Shown here one piece after another: positions 32,968 through 45,874 of a stretch of 64,000 bases of DNA. The notes beneath the pieces are model-generated. The model was not told the DNA's origin and ran no database searches. It worked only from the letters and a program-made list of their open reading frames with translations. Source of the DNA: Epinephelus fuscoguttatus (Eukaryota > Chordata > Actinopteri > Perciformes > Serranidae); the NCBI RefSeq assembly GCF_011397635.1, contig NC_064760.1, forward strand, positions 25,493,356-25,557,355. Direction: 5' to 3'. Every line of letters begins with the position of its first letter. The first letter of the stretch is position 1. Made by a program: the position numbers and the translations under genes.

Positions 32968-35900
32968 TCACTTCTTCTTATTCACAATGTTGTTGCAAAT
33001 CCAGTTCATGCCATCCTGTCAGGGAAATAAAACAGTATGAATCAGTGTCATATTCAAAGATAAAAAATAAACCATCAAACTAAGCAAGTCAAAGAGGTTG
33101 CTGGTAGAAATATGGTCTCCATTAAAGCTGTTAAGACTGATTTTCAGCACACTATTGTACAGCAGGAAGGAGCACTTTTATTTGGTTAATTAGGTTCCAT
33201 GTGAGGAAAAATCAATAAATCAAGGTTGGCTCTAGGTCTGACCTGAACTCCCTCTCCAGACACGGCTGAGCAGGCCTGAATCTGCCACTCACGGTCCCTG
33301 TACGTATGAAGGTTGAGTCCCTCGGCGATCTCACTGGCCGGTGACGCTGTGGCCAGATCCTGCTTATTGGCAAAGATGAGCACTGGAACGCCCTTTAGAT
33401 TCTCCTCATCAATCAGCTCGGACAGCTCCTGTACATACAATCACATGGAAATGTTAATGATTAAAAAAAAAGAAAAAAAAAAGATAAAAAAACAACTATC
33501 ATATATTAACTTGAGGTAGTTTTAATATGATTCTCGTCAGAAATGACATCAAGCTCACCAGCCCCGTCTCCTCAAACCGCTTCTTGTCCGCGCTGTCAAT
33601 AACATAAATCTGAAATAACAAAAGTGCTTATGTAAATACATGTGATAAATATATGCAGATATGTAAAATTCGCTGACAAGCAAACAGAAAATTCATGGAC
33701 AAAAGTTTTCTTTTTGGCCTCAACGCTTTAAACTCCTGAAGGTGTCAGTGACTCTCTCACAGTACACAGCTGCTGCTCTTGTACGGCAGCCAAAAAGTCA
33801 ATGTTAATTGAGAACAGGAGTCACACTTGTCAACCTCTCAAAAATGTTCCACAACATTAGAGTTTTGCCAACAAGCTCCGTCATCAAGATACAATTACAC
33901 TGCTTAATTTGTGCATATATGTGATACGTAAATGTCATGGATATTTATTGCTTCATATTCTTTTTGTGGTGTATTCTCAGTGATCAGTCAGGACTCCCGG
34001 GTGACACACAACCACTTTGTAAACACTAATTTGGATCCAAGAGGAGAATAAAGTAAATGTCTCCCTGGGGAAGATTTTAATTGATTTGAATTAAGTTCAG
34101 TGACTCACCAACAGGTCTGTGTTTTCCAGGTACTTTTTCCAGAAGGGCCTGATCTTCCTCTGTCCTCCAATGTCCCAGACGTTGAGTTTCATGCCATGAG
34201 AGGCAACACTCTTTATGTTGAAGCCCTGGAGTGAAGCACAAAGCTGGAGTCACTGCACTGCACATCACTGCCTTCAATTTAACACAGTTCCAATACGCAG
34301 CACCTGGAAAGCCTCGCAAATGGTTATGTAGCAATTCATTTAGCTGCGAGGTACTAGAGCACAGGTGTGTGTGTTAAATGAATCACCGTTTGGTTACTCT
34401 GTAATGTAACCTTGTTACATATCAGCAGGAGAGCAACATGTGCTCTGAGCACTCCTAAGGAAGTGGTCACTGTGTTAATCCGCCGCCGTTTTTTTCGCAA
34501 CGCGGCTCCTTTCTGCTGCAGTCGGCGAGGTTGTATAACAACTTTATCCTGAGGGCCAGCTGAGGAGCAAATCTGAGGATAAGACTGGAAGGATCAAGTC
34601 CAGTGTATATGTTTATGTGTCAAGTCTGGTTTAGCTTTGTGTTGACTTGTCATGCTGGACTGCATCATCTCCGCCTGATGTCTGACGAGCTGTCACACTT
34701 GTCCAGGACCTGGCACTACATCTGCTCTATGTCTTGCCTTGTGAGAGTAATGCAAGGGTATTAGATAATAATATTAGAGGTTAAATAGTCACATGACAAG
34801 AGGGTGATAAAAAAAGAAAGGCCTCACTACAACGTTAGGATCCTCTGAGAAAATATGTGGAGAACAAATCGGGACGGTCGTTTCCTGCTGAAAGGTTATT
34901 TAACATACGACTTAACAGGATGATTGGACAATCTCAAATCATTATTTTACTGATTGATGGTAAAAGCATGTGTACTGTAAGGCCAATTGTTTTTATTTCA
35001 CAGCGTGTCAGAAAAGCAAAGGTCGTCTAAATCACATTACTTCGAGTGACAGCGTGCACTGGTCCAGCTGGTCTCACAAGATTAGATACAATCCCCCTGC
35101 CTTTTACAATGCTGTGTTACAGCACCATGAAAATACAGAGTATCTTTTGGAAAGTGTGAATTAAACGAGATAAATCCATCAGTGTATGGCTGCTTTTGCA
35201 AAAGGAATTAATCACAGTGGGCAAATTATCTTTAAAGAGTGGCAACTTGGGGGTTATCATAATATTGGTGGCATATTTCTGGCAGATGCACACCGTTTAT
35301 CTAAAATACACCTTATAATGAACATCAGGTGGTAACAGTATAAAGTGACTCAGCTGTTCACATCATATCATATACAATGCAAGCGACGCTTCTTGCCTTA
35401 TTATGCTGTACAGTAAGTGACGTTCCTTCAGGTCACAATGTGTTTGTGTGAGTTTTAACATCTAACTTCCTCTCACCTGCGTCGGTGTGATGGTGTTCAC
35501 ATCTTCAGAGGCGAGGCTCTTCAGCAGGGTGGTCTTGCCAGCGTTGTCCAGCCCCAGAAGCACTATCCTGACCTCCTGCTCTGTGGATCCCTTCAGTTTC
35601 TCAATGACAGAGAGTAAGCCCTGCGTGTGGGAAGGAGGGTGGGATGTGGAGGGAGAGGACAGGTCATAAACTTATTGCTGCATTAACACAGCATCCTTTA
35701 TTGTTTGTGAAGCAACTCCTGTGGAAGTCGACCTGGTTTACAATACAAAAGCATGTGAGCGCCCGTCTATTTATAACATTATATTTTTGAAGGGGTGCAA
35801 CGTTTCTTTGACACACTCTGGAACATCCAACATCGTATCAGGTGATATATAAAAATGCAAACATAGTTTTCAGACATACTTTACACCTCAACACTGATCC

Positions 35901-36523
35901 CACTGACCTCTTTCTGATTTGAGGTCAAAGCTCCAGTTACATACAACACTGCTGACCACACTTGCGTGCCCATTTTGCTCCACCCACCCACCCACCCACC
36001 AATCTCCAGCTCTCCTTCTCTTCCTACTGTATAGCTCCCACCTCTGTTCTGTAAAAAAAATTAATCTGTTCCTTCATTTAGAAAAGCATTGGTTTTGATT
36101 AGAGCTCCATTCATATAATGGTGCACTGTTTAATGTGATTAGTCTGAAGCGAGGTTGCGCAATCGCAGACTGACACACTGCTGACAAAAGTGGCGCTGCA
36201 GCTTTAAATATTTCATTCAAGGTGACAGGTACTACAGTGTACGTGTGATTAAGTGTAAATCAAAGAGCAGTAGAGGTTCAGTTTAGATGTATAGTCATTA
36301 CATCAGCAGTGTATCAGCAGAGCAATTTAGAGAATCCAACCGTCTCAGCAGAGCCGCATCTTAACAGCTACTAAATAATGTAAAACAGCTATTTGTACAC
36401 ACTTTTGGAGCCATAACTACCTGTAAATAGTTGCTTGTATCAAACAAATACTGAAGGTTCACATTTGGGTTCATAAGTCCTGTTCCTTCAGATCAGGTCA
36501 CTTACCTTTTGAGCTTCTCCCAT
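32968..36523 (-). CDS. arl3l1: ARL3-type small GTPase, fish paralogue
   Basis: ARL3 GTPases release lipidated cargo from PDE6D/UNC119 carriers at cilia and bind RP2 as GAP. Six coding exons on the minus strand join in phase: 36523-36506, 35620-35477, 34225-34109, 33609-33559, 33428-33243, 33015-32968, giving 187 aa (human ARL3 182). All G motifs are present: P loop GLDNAGKT (29-36), switch I Thr in [11 protein letters not shown], switch II WDIGGQ (71-76), NKQD (131-134) and a CSAVSGEG base loop. The ending [12 protein letters not shown] resembles ARL3. The N-terminus is [16 protein letters not shown], five residues longer than ARL3 (MGLLS...), and the first exon codes only MGEAQK. I assign it to the fish paralogue known as arl3l1 from this N-terminus; the family call is much firmer than the symbol. 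The ATG has a good context (GCCACCATGG). Confidence 0.93.
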
Positions 36524-37970
36524 GGTGGCGTATATCCTGTGGCTAGGCTGGAGGGCTGCAGCTACATTCTCCAGTGAAGCTCCCACAGGTGTGTTAGCTA
36601 TCCAGGTCACCCAGGTTAGCTATCCAGAAAAGCTTCCAGCAGCCTCCGTCTTCTCGTTCTTCCTCCTCTGTAAACTTGAGCGGGTTAAGTGCTATGTGTG
36701 TATGTGATAGTAATGTCTACCTGGGCGTCAATTGCTCCTCACTGTCGCCGTGGAGTTAGCAAGCAGGAAGAGGGGGAGGGTGGATGGGACTGGGATTAGG
36801 AGGCCCGAATTAGCCCTAGTCATCCATGCAAAGGCCACCCCATCCCCCCTCCCCCTCCTCCTCTATCCATCCCTCCATCTCCACTTTGCAGTGGCTTTAC
36901 CTGGATTATCCCTTAGCCACCTGCTATAGGAGGAAACTGAATAAACAGTCCTTCCTGACACACTATCAAACACGGATATTGTGAGGAGAAAAACAGATAA
37001 AAGTTCAGACATGTTGCCAAATGGCTGAGGGGGGAAACCTGCTGTTAATACAGAGAAACAAAGGCACTGTGAGCAGCATGAGGAGTGACAGTGTGCACAG
37101 AGCTTAACACACGAACTCCAGAGGATTATACCATGTTGTTGAACCACCAAACTTATTATTTCTGTGTTCATAAGTCAACTCTCAAATCCCACATCCCACA
37201 TCCATCCCTCTCTTGGAGAGGAGTAGATAGCATTATCATCCCATATATCCATTACATGCCTGCTGCTGTAAAGCTGCTCTGTGTGGGTCGTCTGTAGTGT
37301 GTGCGTTCCTGTGAGTAGAGCATTCAGTGGGATTAGTTTGAGCGCGCCTGTCCTGTGTCTGGATTATAACGTTTCTAGACTCTTTTCCTCAACTGAGCAG
37401 GCTTTCTGGTGGGCGTGGTTAACATTAATGCTGCGTTGAACGAAGGATCCACCCTGATCTGGAAATGGCTATACATAAGCTTGTAACCTCAGCTGATCAC
37501 ACACACGTAGCCTCAGAGACAGAGATTAAAGACAGTTTATTTCTATATTACATTAAATCACAGCAAATTATGAAACAATACAGCAGAATTCTCTTAATTT
37601 TTTCTAACATTTTCTCTTAGTTTTCAGTCAAGAGAAGAAATATGAGATGACAAATCCAGATGCATAAAACATTTTTAGCCATCCGAATTTGCTCTTACCC
37701 AGGTGGTGACTGATGAATCCCAAATGATCATAAGTAACCTAGTAGCATAGGTAACACCCCTTAAACCCTCCATAAGGGTAGGTGTCGTGCTGTGCGCAAA
37801 GACTTCGGCACATGCCCAAGAACTGGGGAGATGCCTACAAAAAGACTGCAAGAGGAAAAACTTCTGCAGTTGTAAAATTATCGTACTATTAATTAACTTG
37901 TGATTTTCTAAGGTGTCAGACCTGAAGTTAGAGGAAAATCAAAAACAAAGTCAAAACATTTGTGATCCTG
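36524..37970. other. 5' flank of the ARL3-like gene, no gene seen
   Basis: Promoter and intergenic DNA. A pyrimidine-rich stretch (about 36835-36875) lies upstream of the GTPase start. Short frames on both strands near 36730-37300 do not resemble proteins. No RNA gene was recognised. Confidence 0.4.
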
Positions 37971-37974
37971 CATC

Positions 37975-39210
37975 AGCAGCGCTGGAGGAAGTATTCAGAT
38001 TCTTTACACACTGTAAAATACTTACTACTAACTTTAGTTTCTAGTAAAAGCCCTGCATTGACAATGTTAATTAAAGGGGCAAAAAGCGAAATCGTTTCAC
38101 CGCTAGGTTTGCTGTTGTGCACTGCCTGTAGACCAAAACAAAGTGTGTCATGAGCCACTCCTCCCTCTACCTCTGCTCTCCGCCCACGAGTCAGCTGCCC
38201 ACTAGGCTAAAACATCGTTCTCACTCACGGAGAAGAGTAGGAACGTTAGCGTTAGCTCCCGGTGTTAGCACTAGCTGGGATCCGGCGATGTCTCTGGCCG
38301 AGTCGGCTGCCACTGGCTACTGGAGTAACTTACAGCTATGGAGCGCTTCTATCATCTCTTCTAGTTACTGAGCCTCGCCTCCATTTCAGCAAATATATTA
38401 CAAAAATGTAGCCTTGCAGGCTGCCCGCGAGGCTACATTTTACAGTGCTAAGTGAAAATGTTAGCTGGGCTGCCGAGCTAACTTACTCACTTAACACAAC
38501 CGTAACACCTGACCCATTGCTGGGACCGAGCCGCTAATAACTCAAGCTCCAGACATTAACCCATCCCAGTGAACGCGCAGCCAGACCGGCTTGTAAACAA
38601 TGGGCTGGAGATCAACACAGAGAGAGGGTGTGTGAGGTCATGCTATACTCCAGATGAAATTACACCTCTAGTTCTTCACATAACAATTTTTTAATTCCTT
38701 CAATCTAGAAATGATGAATTTCACTTATTGCTCCTTTAAGTTACAAATATGTCAGTACAATCAGGAAAATGTATTTACATACTTAAAGTAAAAGTAATCA
38801 TTGTAGAACATTTTATATAAATGTAATAAATCAAAAATAATTAGAATTATTTTTTTTAATAAAAGCAGAAACTGGAACCATGAACTATGTTTTTTGCATG
38901 AAATTTGTCTTAAAAGATCGTCAAAAAGGTTACCAATTAATTTTCTAGCCAATCGAATAATCGTTCCAGTTGCACTTTTAGTTGTTATATTGTTTGTGTG
39001 CAAAAATCTTGACTTGTAAAGTAACTACAGTTATCAGATAATTGTAGTGGAGTAAAAAAGAATAATATTTCCCTCAGATGTGTGTAGTAGAAATAGAAAG
39101 TGGCATAAGATTAAAATACTCAAGTGAAGTAAAACTACCTCTAATTCGTACTTAAGTACAGAACTTGAGTAAATGCTTAAATGTATGTTACATTTCAGCA
39201 CTGATCAGCA
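37975..39210. mobile_element. older DNA element, host of a nested insertion
   Basis: The outer parts (37975-38070 and 38740-39210) carry GGAGGAAGTATTCAGATTCT, TAGTAAAAGCCCTGCATTGA, GTGGAGTAAAAAAGAATAAT and CTTAAGTACAGAACTTGAGT. These mark the same common teleost element family as at 18622-19985. It is interrupted by the TTAA-flanked element at 38071-38739. Confidence 0.7.
38071..38739. mobile_element. 669-bp TTAA-flanked element nested in an older repeat
   Basis: The left end is TTAA-AGGGGCAAAAAGCGAA and the right end is TTCACTTATTGCTCCT-TTAA, so the ends are imperfect inverted repeats. It includes an internal hairpin, GTAGCCTTGCAGGC...GCGAGGCTAC near 38408-38436. No transposase is encoded. 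The frame at 38150-38371 is inside this element and is not a gene. Confidence 0.8.
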
Positions 39211-39515
39211 GAGGGTCTGCACAGTCTTACACAGTAACTGAAATTACATTAATGGTGATGAGTGGACTAAGTATTGTAGTATTTCTTTAGCCTATAAATT
39301 TAGTAATATAATTTTAATTAAAACATAATAATCTACATTTCTTGGTAAGAGTGCCACACGTAAAATTGTCTCACCTGAGAGAAGAGCAAAAATAATAAAA
39401 CACTGGTGAATCCCAGAAATAAATGGTCACTGAGAAAACATGAACAAATCATGGATGCCAAAGAAAACCCAGAATCACGATCAATGAGTTTTGAAGGTGA
39501 TCGGCTGGTTCTTTT

Positions 39516-42500
39516 TTAGGACTCTCTTGGTGTGAACGGAGCTGGAACCCTGCTCTGCTCGTCCTTTGCCTTCTGCCTCGCCCTGTCTCTGTGTTTAGCT
39601 GCAGAGTGAGAGAGAGAGGAGGTGTCATACTTCATAATGCACACAGAGAGAAGTCAAATCTGTAATTCTAAAATTAGCAATATGCAAAAATTAAGGTAGC
39701 AATTTGACAACCTGGCAAATATGTTTGTTTGCTTTCCTGTAGAGATAAGAGGATCAAAAGCACTGTCATGCCTATATGCAAAATATGTAGCTGCCAGTTA
39801 GCTTAGCTTAGCATAAAGAGGGAGAGAGTGAGCCAAAGTCCACCTACCAGCATCATAAAATTTCACGATACAGCTCCTTTGTTTTACCGTCACAAAGTAC
39901 AAAAACTCAAAACCACTCAATAGTTTATTAGTTAGTTCTGCTCAGTGGTGAGGAGTGAATTGAGATTTTGGACACTTATCGATCATCGTCATTTTTTGTT
40001 GGCATCACTGACAGCTGTAGAGTGGCACAAATGGAAAATTTCTGGACTTCACCACACTTGCAGACTCATAGACTTTGCGGGCTTGTTCCCATGAAGTGAG
40101 TGAGAGTGCTGAGGATGGGCCAAATCTAATGCAACACAGACGTGACATAGTTTTTTTTTCAACTGACAACTAAAAACACTAAACAACCTTATTATTGATG
40201 TGTAAAAACAACTGCTGTATTAAAATATTACTCATATCATGTCGGCCAAAAATAAGATTCGACGACATCATGACACAGAGTATAAGCTCCACCGCAACGA
40301 GAGAAATAGACCTGGGGCCTTGCAATCTTGGGCCCACAGAGACTTGACGTGACGACAGTGAAGATGTCACAGTACATATGACTAAAGTCCAAGAGGACTC
40401 AGTCCAGGATGCCAGAGTGTGGACATTTGGATTGAGCCCGCAGAATGTGATGCATGACAAATGGATACATTGTCACAATCGAGACACTCCAATGGAATGG
40501 TGAACAGTTAATGTGGTACACTATAAAGTAAATGTGGAGTAATATTGGGCACAGCCTAATTCTTGGCAAGTGGTAGTAACATCTAAGAGTCTCTGTTGGT
40601 TGCATGACAACTGCTCCTGTCCAAGAGATATGAAACCACCTGTAACACTCGCCATTTTGTTTCTTCAGTTTTTGTACGGATTAAACAAACCACATATAAC
40701 ATGTTAGTAATGAGTGAGCTTTAGTGGTTCTGGTGAGGGAATATTGTTGCTTTGGACAGAGCCAGGCTAGCTGTTTACACCTTTGTATGGTTTTGCTTGC
40801 AGCCAATCACCACACATGTTTTACTACAGTAGCAGCAACACCCCATACAATCCGTGGCTTGATGAAGTCGAGTGTGGTGAATTTAACAGAGTTGGCAGTT
40901 CAGAGAGATGGCAACAGAACGTTGGAAAGTATGGCTACACTACACGCCTGTAACATCTGGTGTCATGATGGGTATCGAGAAAAATAGAAAAAATGCTATA
41001 AATGAAGTACTCTATTGGTACCAGTATCACTTTAACAATTCTGGTGGTAGTGTTTTCTTTAAAACAATACTCAGCCCTAATCGTGAATTATTAAACACAC
41101 ACTGAAATCAAGTGTTAATTTATACAGATGCATAAGCAGCCTGTCTTTAAAATACTTGCTCAGGTGTATGTCACTTGTGAAACCGGTTTCATCGGCCATC
41201 ATCATCATTTGCATTCAAGGTGATGCATCTAAGACAGAGGAGGTGCCTTGGACCCCTGTGTTAACTAATATTACAGATCAACCACAACTGACCGTTACCA
41301 ACTTACCGTTGTCTCTTTTCAGCTTGAACTTCATGGCCAGCCCCAAAATCACGACCAGGGCCAATGCGGAAACACCACAGATCACCAGGAGCACCACAGT
41401 GTTGTCTGGATGAGGACACAATGACAAATGCAGAGACATACAGAGACATTAAAAACACATTCTCTCAGAGGTCACTGAGGAGTGGTTTTATTATTCATAT
41501 CTCTATAAAAATGTTTCAGCTCTTTTGTTTTCAATTCAGGAATTGTACAGTGGGCTGGTTCAGGTGCTAAAATCGACATTACATAGGCACATGTAATCTG
41601 TGGCTCTGTGAAATAAGCAGGGAGATGTCTACTTACTGTTTACAGTGACATCATGTGGCGAAGACTCGTATCTGCCACACCGGCTGACCACAGTGCAGGT
41701 GTACTTTCCTGCTTTGTTTGACAACACCTTTTTGAGAGACAGCTCAGTTTTATTTCTTCCGTCCTTGAGTGTCATCCCATTCCTCTTCCACTCAAACTTC
41801 AGAGTCAAATTGGGAAGGTTGTGTATGCATGAGAGGTCGATGTCTTCGCCCTCTTCTACCTTGGATTTATTGCTTTTGATGGAAACCTGAAAGTCTGATG
41901 GGCAGGGTAAATATTTGAGGGGAGGGAAGCAAATGTATCAGCGTTAGGTAATCAGATGGTCATCACTCTATGTGTGCACTGCCACAGATGGGGGCGTTGT
42001 TCCAGGTTACCTTTTTTGCAGTTCTTTGGAATAGCTGAAGGTTCTAGAGAGAACAGCAGAAACACAGCCTATATGACACGTTTATTTTAAGATAAAAAAT
42101 AAAGTTCTTTTTGAGAATATTTATTCACTCTATCTTATTCTACTCAGCAATAAGAACAATCAAATTTATAAGCATTTGCATTATTTTTCATGTTTGCCAT
42201 GTTCGATTAACCCCACTGTGCCATCACACGCCAACGTCAATTACTGTATCTAATATACCATATGTAAAATTCACAGGATTATCTTTAAGTAAACAAATGG
42301 AAAGAAAGACAGGCACTTACTAGTGATACACGATGGTGGATTACTTGAGCAGTTGGCACAAGGATCTGTAAGGAAAACAGAGGTGGAAATAATAGCATCA
42401 AGAACATTTTACCTTTGCGTCTCACCTCGCAATTATTTAATGGCAGACAATGTTCGAGTACATTAGCTGCTACAGGACACTTCCAGAATGCTACATGCAG

Positions 42501-42750
42501 TCTACATGTTTCTGTCGTTCATTTACCTGCCTGAGTTGCTCCTGTGGTGTTACAGTTCAGACACTCTGGAGGAACACAGGGAGAGCCAGCGCCAACGCCA
42601 GCTAAAATAAAGTACAAATAAAATAAAATGTAAATGTGTAGAGCTGAACAGACATATGGAGAAAAGAAAATATGTAACTGTAATCTTCAAAAGTTGCTCC
42701 TTACCAATGAGGAGATGACCGAGCAGGAGATAAAGTGATATCTCCATCAT
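39516..42750 (-). CDS. unrecognised one-Ig-domain receptor-like membrane protein
   Basis: I do not recognise this family member. Seven coding exons on the minus strand join in phase, all internal junctions being phase 1: 42750-42705, 42601-42527, 42365-42321, 42043-42011, 41894-41637, 41405-41307, 39598-39516 (212 aa). Order: signal peptide MMEISLYLLLGHLLIG; a short Cys-rich stalk from three tiny exons (CVPPECLNCNTTG, DPCANCSSNPPSC, KNCKK); one Ig domain (about 67-152) with the B-strand Cys in DIDLSC, Trp in FEWKRNG and Cys in AGKYTC, plus an extra Cys in SRCGR; a membrane segment (about 156-177); and a basic cytoplasmic tail ending PAPFTPRES. Several N-glycosylation sequons are present. No ITIM or ITAM tyrosine motif is seen. 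A leukocyte or adhesion receptor is plausible; no ligand can be named. Confidence 0.75.
39690..40790. mobile_element. second inverted-arm element, relative of 21405-23155
   Basis: The left part (39690-39850) reads GTTTGCTTTCCTGTAGAG, then CCAGTTAGCTTAGCTTAGCA. The right part (40751-40790) reads TTTGGACAGAGCCAGGCTAG. These match the arms of the element in cyclase intron 8. The interior is unremarkable and non-coding. It lies in the last intron of the Ig-domain gene. Confidence 0.5.
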
Positions 42751-42975
42751 AACTATTCTCTGTTGGAAAAGACTTGTATTAATAAATTGCTTTAACCTAT
42801 GAATAAGTTCAACAGTAGAATGAGACTCCTCGTCTATACATGTCAGAGTTTCTAAGAATAAAAGCTATAAACATTTAAACAAATTAGAGCAGGTCATAGC
42901 ACTCACACATGTAACATCTTGCACATGAGGTGTTAAATATCATTGTAAAAGGTAGAAAAATGTTTTTCTAATTAC

Positions 42976-43100
42976 CTGTGGTACTGTTGTCTCCTCACAC
43001 GCAGAGAGGTTGAATGATGACCTGCTCTGTTTTGCCTAACCCAATGGTCTTTGCGTCAGAAAAGGCACGGCAGAGCTGATTATAAACACTGATACCAATG
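42976..43100 (-). promoter_or_regulatory. probable non-coding first exon of the Ig-domain gene
   Basis: On the minus strand a sequence ending AACAGTACCACAG then GTAATTAG gives a donor at 42975. The coding exon has an acceptor (TTCCAACAG) nine bases before the ATG. Together they imply a short 5' UTR exon here. Its upstream end is not defined. Confidence 0.4.
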
Positions 43101-43579
43101 CAAATAAATTCTCTCCTGGAACTTAACGGCACAGACAACACCGACTGTTTGTGTGTTTTATAGACGGTTGCAATGGCAATGATGACTGTAAGGCTGCTTT
43201 TTATGATGTTGAGTGACACTAAGGTTAAAGTTATGGTATTTTTACACTTAAACAAAGATAGATCAAGAAATGTAGTGACAGAAAAAATAAAGAAAAACAG
43301 AGAGATAGAGGTATACTGAAGTATAACCTGTTATAAACAAAACAGTGCTTTACCTATGCAAACTACCCACTGCCACTGCACACACTGTACACTGTGACAC
43401 ATACCAGGAATAATTTTGCTCAGAATCTTTATGGTCAAACTGACTGAATTCAAAGACTTGAAGCTTGAAAATACAATATCAGCCTTCACTGAAGTCATCC
43501 ACGGCCCTCATGCACAGTATTTATTCTCGCAGTGGCCAGCAGAGAGTGCTACTGATCATCCATCTTTTTCTCTTAACAC

Positions 43580-43860
43580 TCATCTCTTCAGGGTCATGGG
43601 GAGCTGGAGCCCATCCCAGCATACACAGGGAAAGAGACAGGGTGCACACTGGACAGACTGCCAAACATAAATCACAATCCTAAGCCTAACAGCCAAAAGG
43701 CAATTTAGAGTTTTATTTAATCAAACCTGCATGTGTTTGAGCTGTGACGGGAAAACAGAGCATCAAAACAAAAAGCAAAAGAGAACAAACACACACAAGG
43801 TGAACATGACCATGCAAACGTCACGGAAATAACCAAACGGTGTTTGCGGATTCAAATCAT
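43580..43860 (-). mobile_element. degenerate tRNA-SINE copy
   Basis: Contains CAGGGTCATGGGGAGCTGGA, GCCCATCCCAGC, CAGGGTGCACACTGGACAG and GGCAATTTAGAG. These line up with the body of the intact SINE at 28801-29172 in the same orientation. The 3' tRNA part is decayed. Confidence 0.75.
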
Positions 43861-44225
43861 CTCTGAATCACCTCCCCACATCAAGGATAATGTACTATCA
43901 TGGCTGGTGTTGTTTCCCCATCGATTTCTGTTTTCTGTTATCTCAACATTACACTGACCCCACCTCTAACCTAAGGCTGTACCCTGATAATGAAGGGCAA
44001 CAGTATGGGGAAACATTATCTGAAGGGGAAACAGACTTTAACACAAGACCATGGTCTCAGATATTCTCCCTAACTGTAAACTCTTTATTGTTAATTATAG
44101 CATTAAGATGTTTTAGAGAAATATCAATTTGAATTTAGTGCTCATCACAGCATGAGTCAGCTCTCGTCAAAGCTGTAAATAACCTGACATAGTGTATGAA
44201 TCAAAAGAAACTCCCACTTTTACCA

Positions 44226-44508
44226 AAGGAATACATCCACAAAATGACCATTTGTATATCAGTTAGTTATGCTGTGTTACCTTGAATTTGAGAGCACAAC
44301 TACACCAAAGCATCCATTTACGAACTCTCACACAACTCGTGCTGTATAATCTGAGTTGCATTTATCCATTCATGTGCTCAGTACTTCCCAAACACAAGCC
44401 GTTTTCTGGAGGCAGACAAGCAACACAATGTTTTCTTCACAAAGTCAAGGTAACACAACATGACTCATAGATATACAAATCATCATGATGTGGGTGAAGT
44501 ATTCCTTT
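44226..44508. mobile_element. short fold-back copy related to 10180-10822
   Basis: The left end AGGAATACATCCACAAAATG and right end TGTGGGTGAAGTATTCCTTT match the ends of the intron-2 myoz3 element. The inside keeps CTCACACAACTCGTGCTGTA and TTATCCATTCATGTGCTCAG but is less than half as long, so it is an internally deleted relative. Confidence 0.8.
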
Positions 44509-45676
44509 CACACAGGACCAAGGTCTGAGCTGTTCTGTCTGCCTGTACACACTTTGTTATTATTTATTACAATAATCTAAGTGGCTCTTTGTTTATGAGG
44601 GAACTATCAACTTGTATATTAAGCTTATCACAGCATTGAGGCAGCTTTAATTAACACTATGATCTCACAAAGTATATGAGTGTGTGTACTTGCTTTTACC
44701 ACTTGACTATGATATACTGTATGTTTCAGTGTGGGGCATCGCTAGCAGCTAAGCTTGGGCTGTATCAAGGTATTATCGTATACCAGGGTATTGAGAAATC
44801 CCAAAGATTTTCAATACTATCACAAACCAGACCTCTTTCTATTTAACTGGTACAGAGATGCTGTACTGTATTGTAGTGCACAACACACACCACCAGAGGT
44901 CAGTCTCTACTGGTGGAGCAGGCAGCTGAGCTGTGAAAGATGGACTTTGGGTTGTGGGAATGATATTACAGTACTAGTAAAAAAGAAAAATGCCTCTGCA
45001 CCTGTTTAGCAGTATTGACACATGTAACTTTATCTGAGATGACTTCTTCCAACCACAAAAGCAGCATATAAGCAACATGTTCATCATTTCCGCTCAGCAA
45101 CAAAGGGTGTATTTCCTATCTATTCATTATTCTATCAGCCATAAGTATTTAAACCCCAACAAGAGTTGTCTGAATTAGTTCACTGCTTATCAGAAACACA
45201 GAATTGTAGGCTAGACAATGACATACACGCTACAACAGGTATGTCCAAAGTCCACCCGGCCCGCGGCTTGTCGTTCAAAATATACTACTTATTTTTCTGT
45301 TTGCCTCATGATCGTAGGATTATCATACAATTTGTAGACACCAAGTAAGAACTCCACAGGTGCAACTAATGAGTTCTTATAAACAGACGTAATCAAGCAA
45401 ATCAACAGTTACCCAACGGCAGATGTTTCCTGCGAGGTAGCAGACATAGTCACAGCAAAGAAGCGTAACGTCGACAGAGAGGGCTGCCATTTTTGGTGGA
45501 AAGATAATTACTTTCTCACCAACTTTTTCACCGTTGCATTTGTCTCATTTTTATGTGTGTTTTTTTACTAATACAAATTATGTGAGAAGCAGCTGCCCAG
45601 GTATTTCCACATTATCTTTTCTGGCCACCATTCAAAATAGATTGGACACTCTACCTCGGTGAAGTGTCACCAAGGT

Positions 45677-45679
<3 letters not shown>

Positions 45680-45750
<71 letters not shown>

Positions 45751-45768
45751 ATATGTATATATATATAC
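45680..45768. repeat. (AT)n-(GT)n-(AT)n microsatellite
   Basis: About 53 bases of alternating AT, then about 18 bases of GT, then alternating AT again. No gene is nearby. Confidence 0.95.
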
Positions 45769-45874
45769 TCAGCTCAAGCCTACTAGCAATCATATCTTTT
45801 CAGTTTAGTATTTTTGTGGTGGTATTTTGGGTTCAATTTTTGGCAGCAAAATGCTGCATTCTTTGCTGTACTCT

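Noticed and set aside
38150-38371. Plus-strand 73-codon frame
   Set aside because: It lies inside the TTAA-flanked element and has no conserved protein features.
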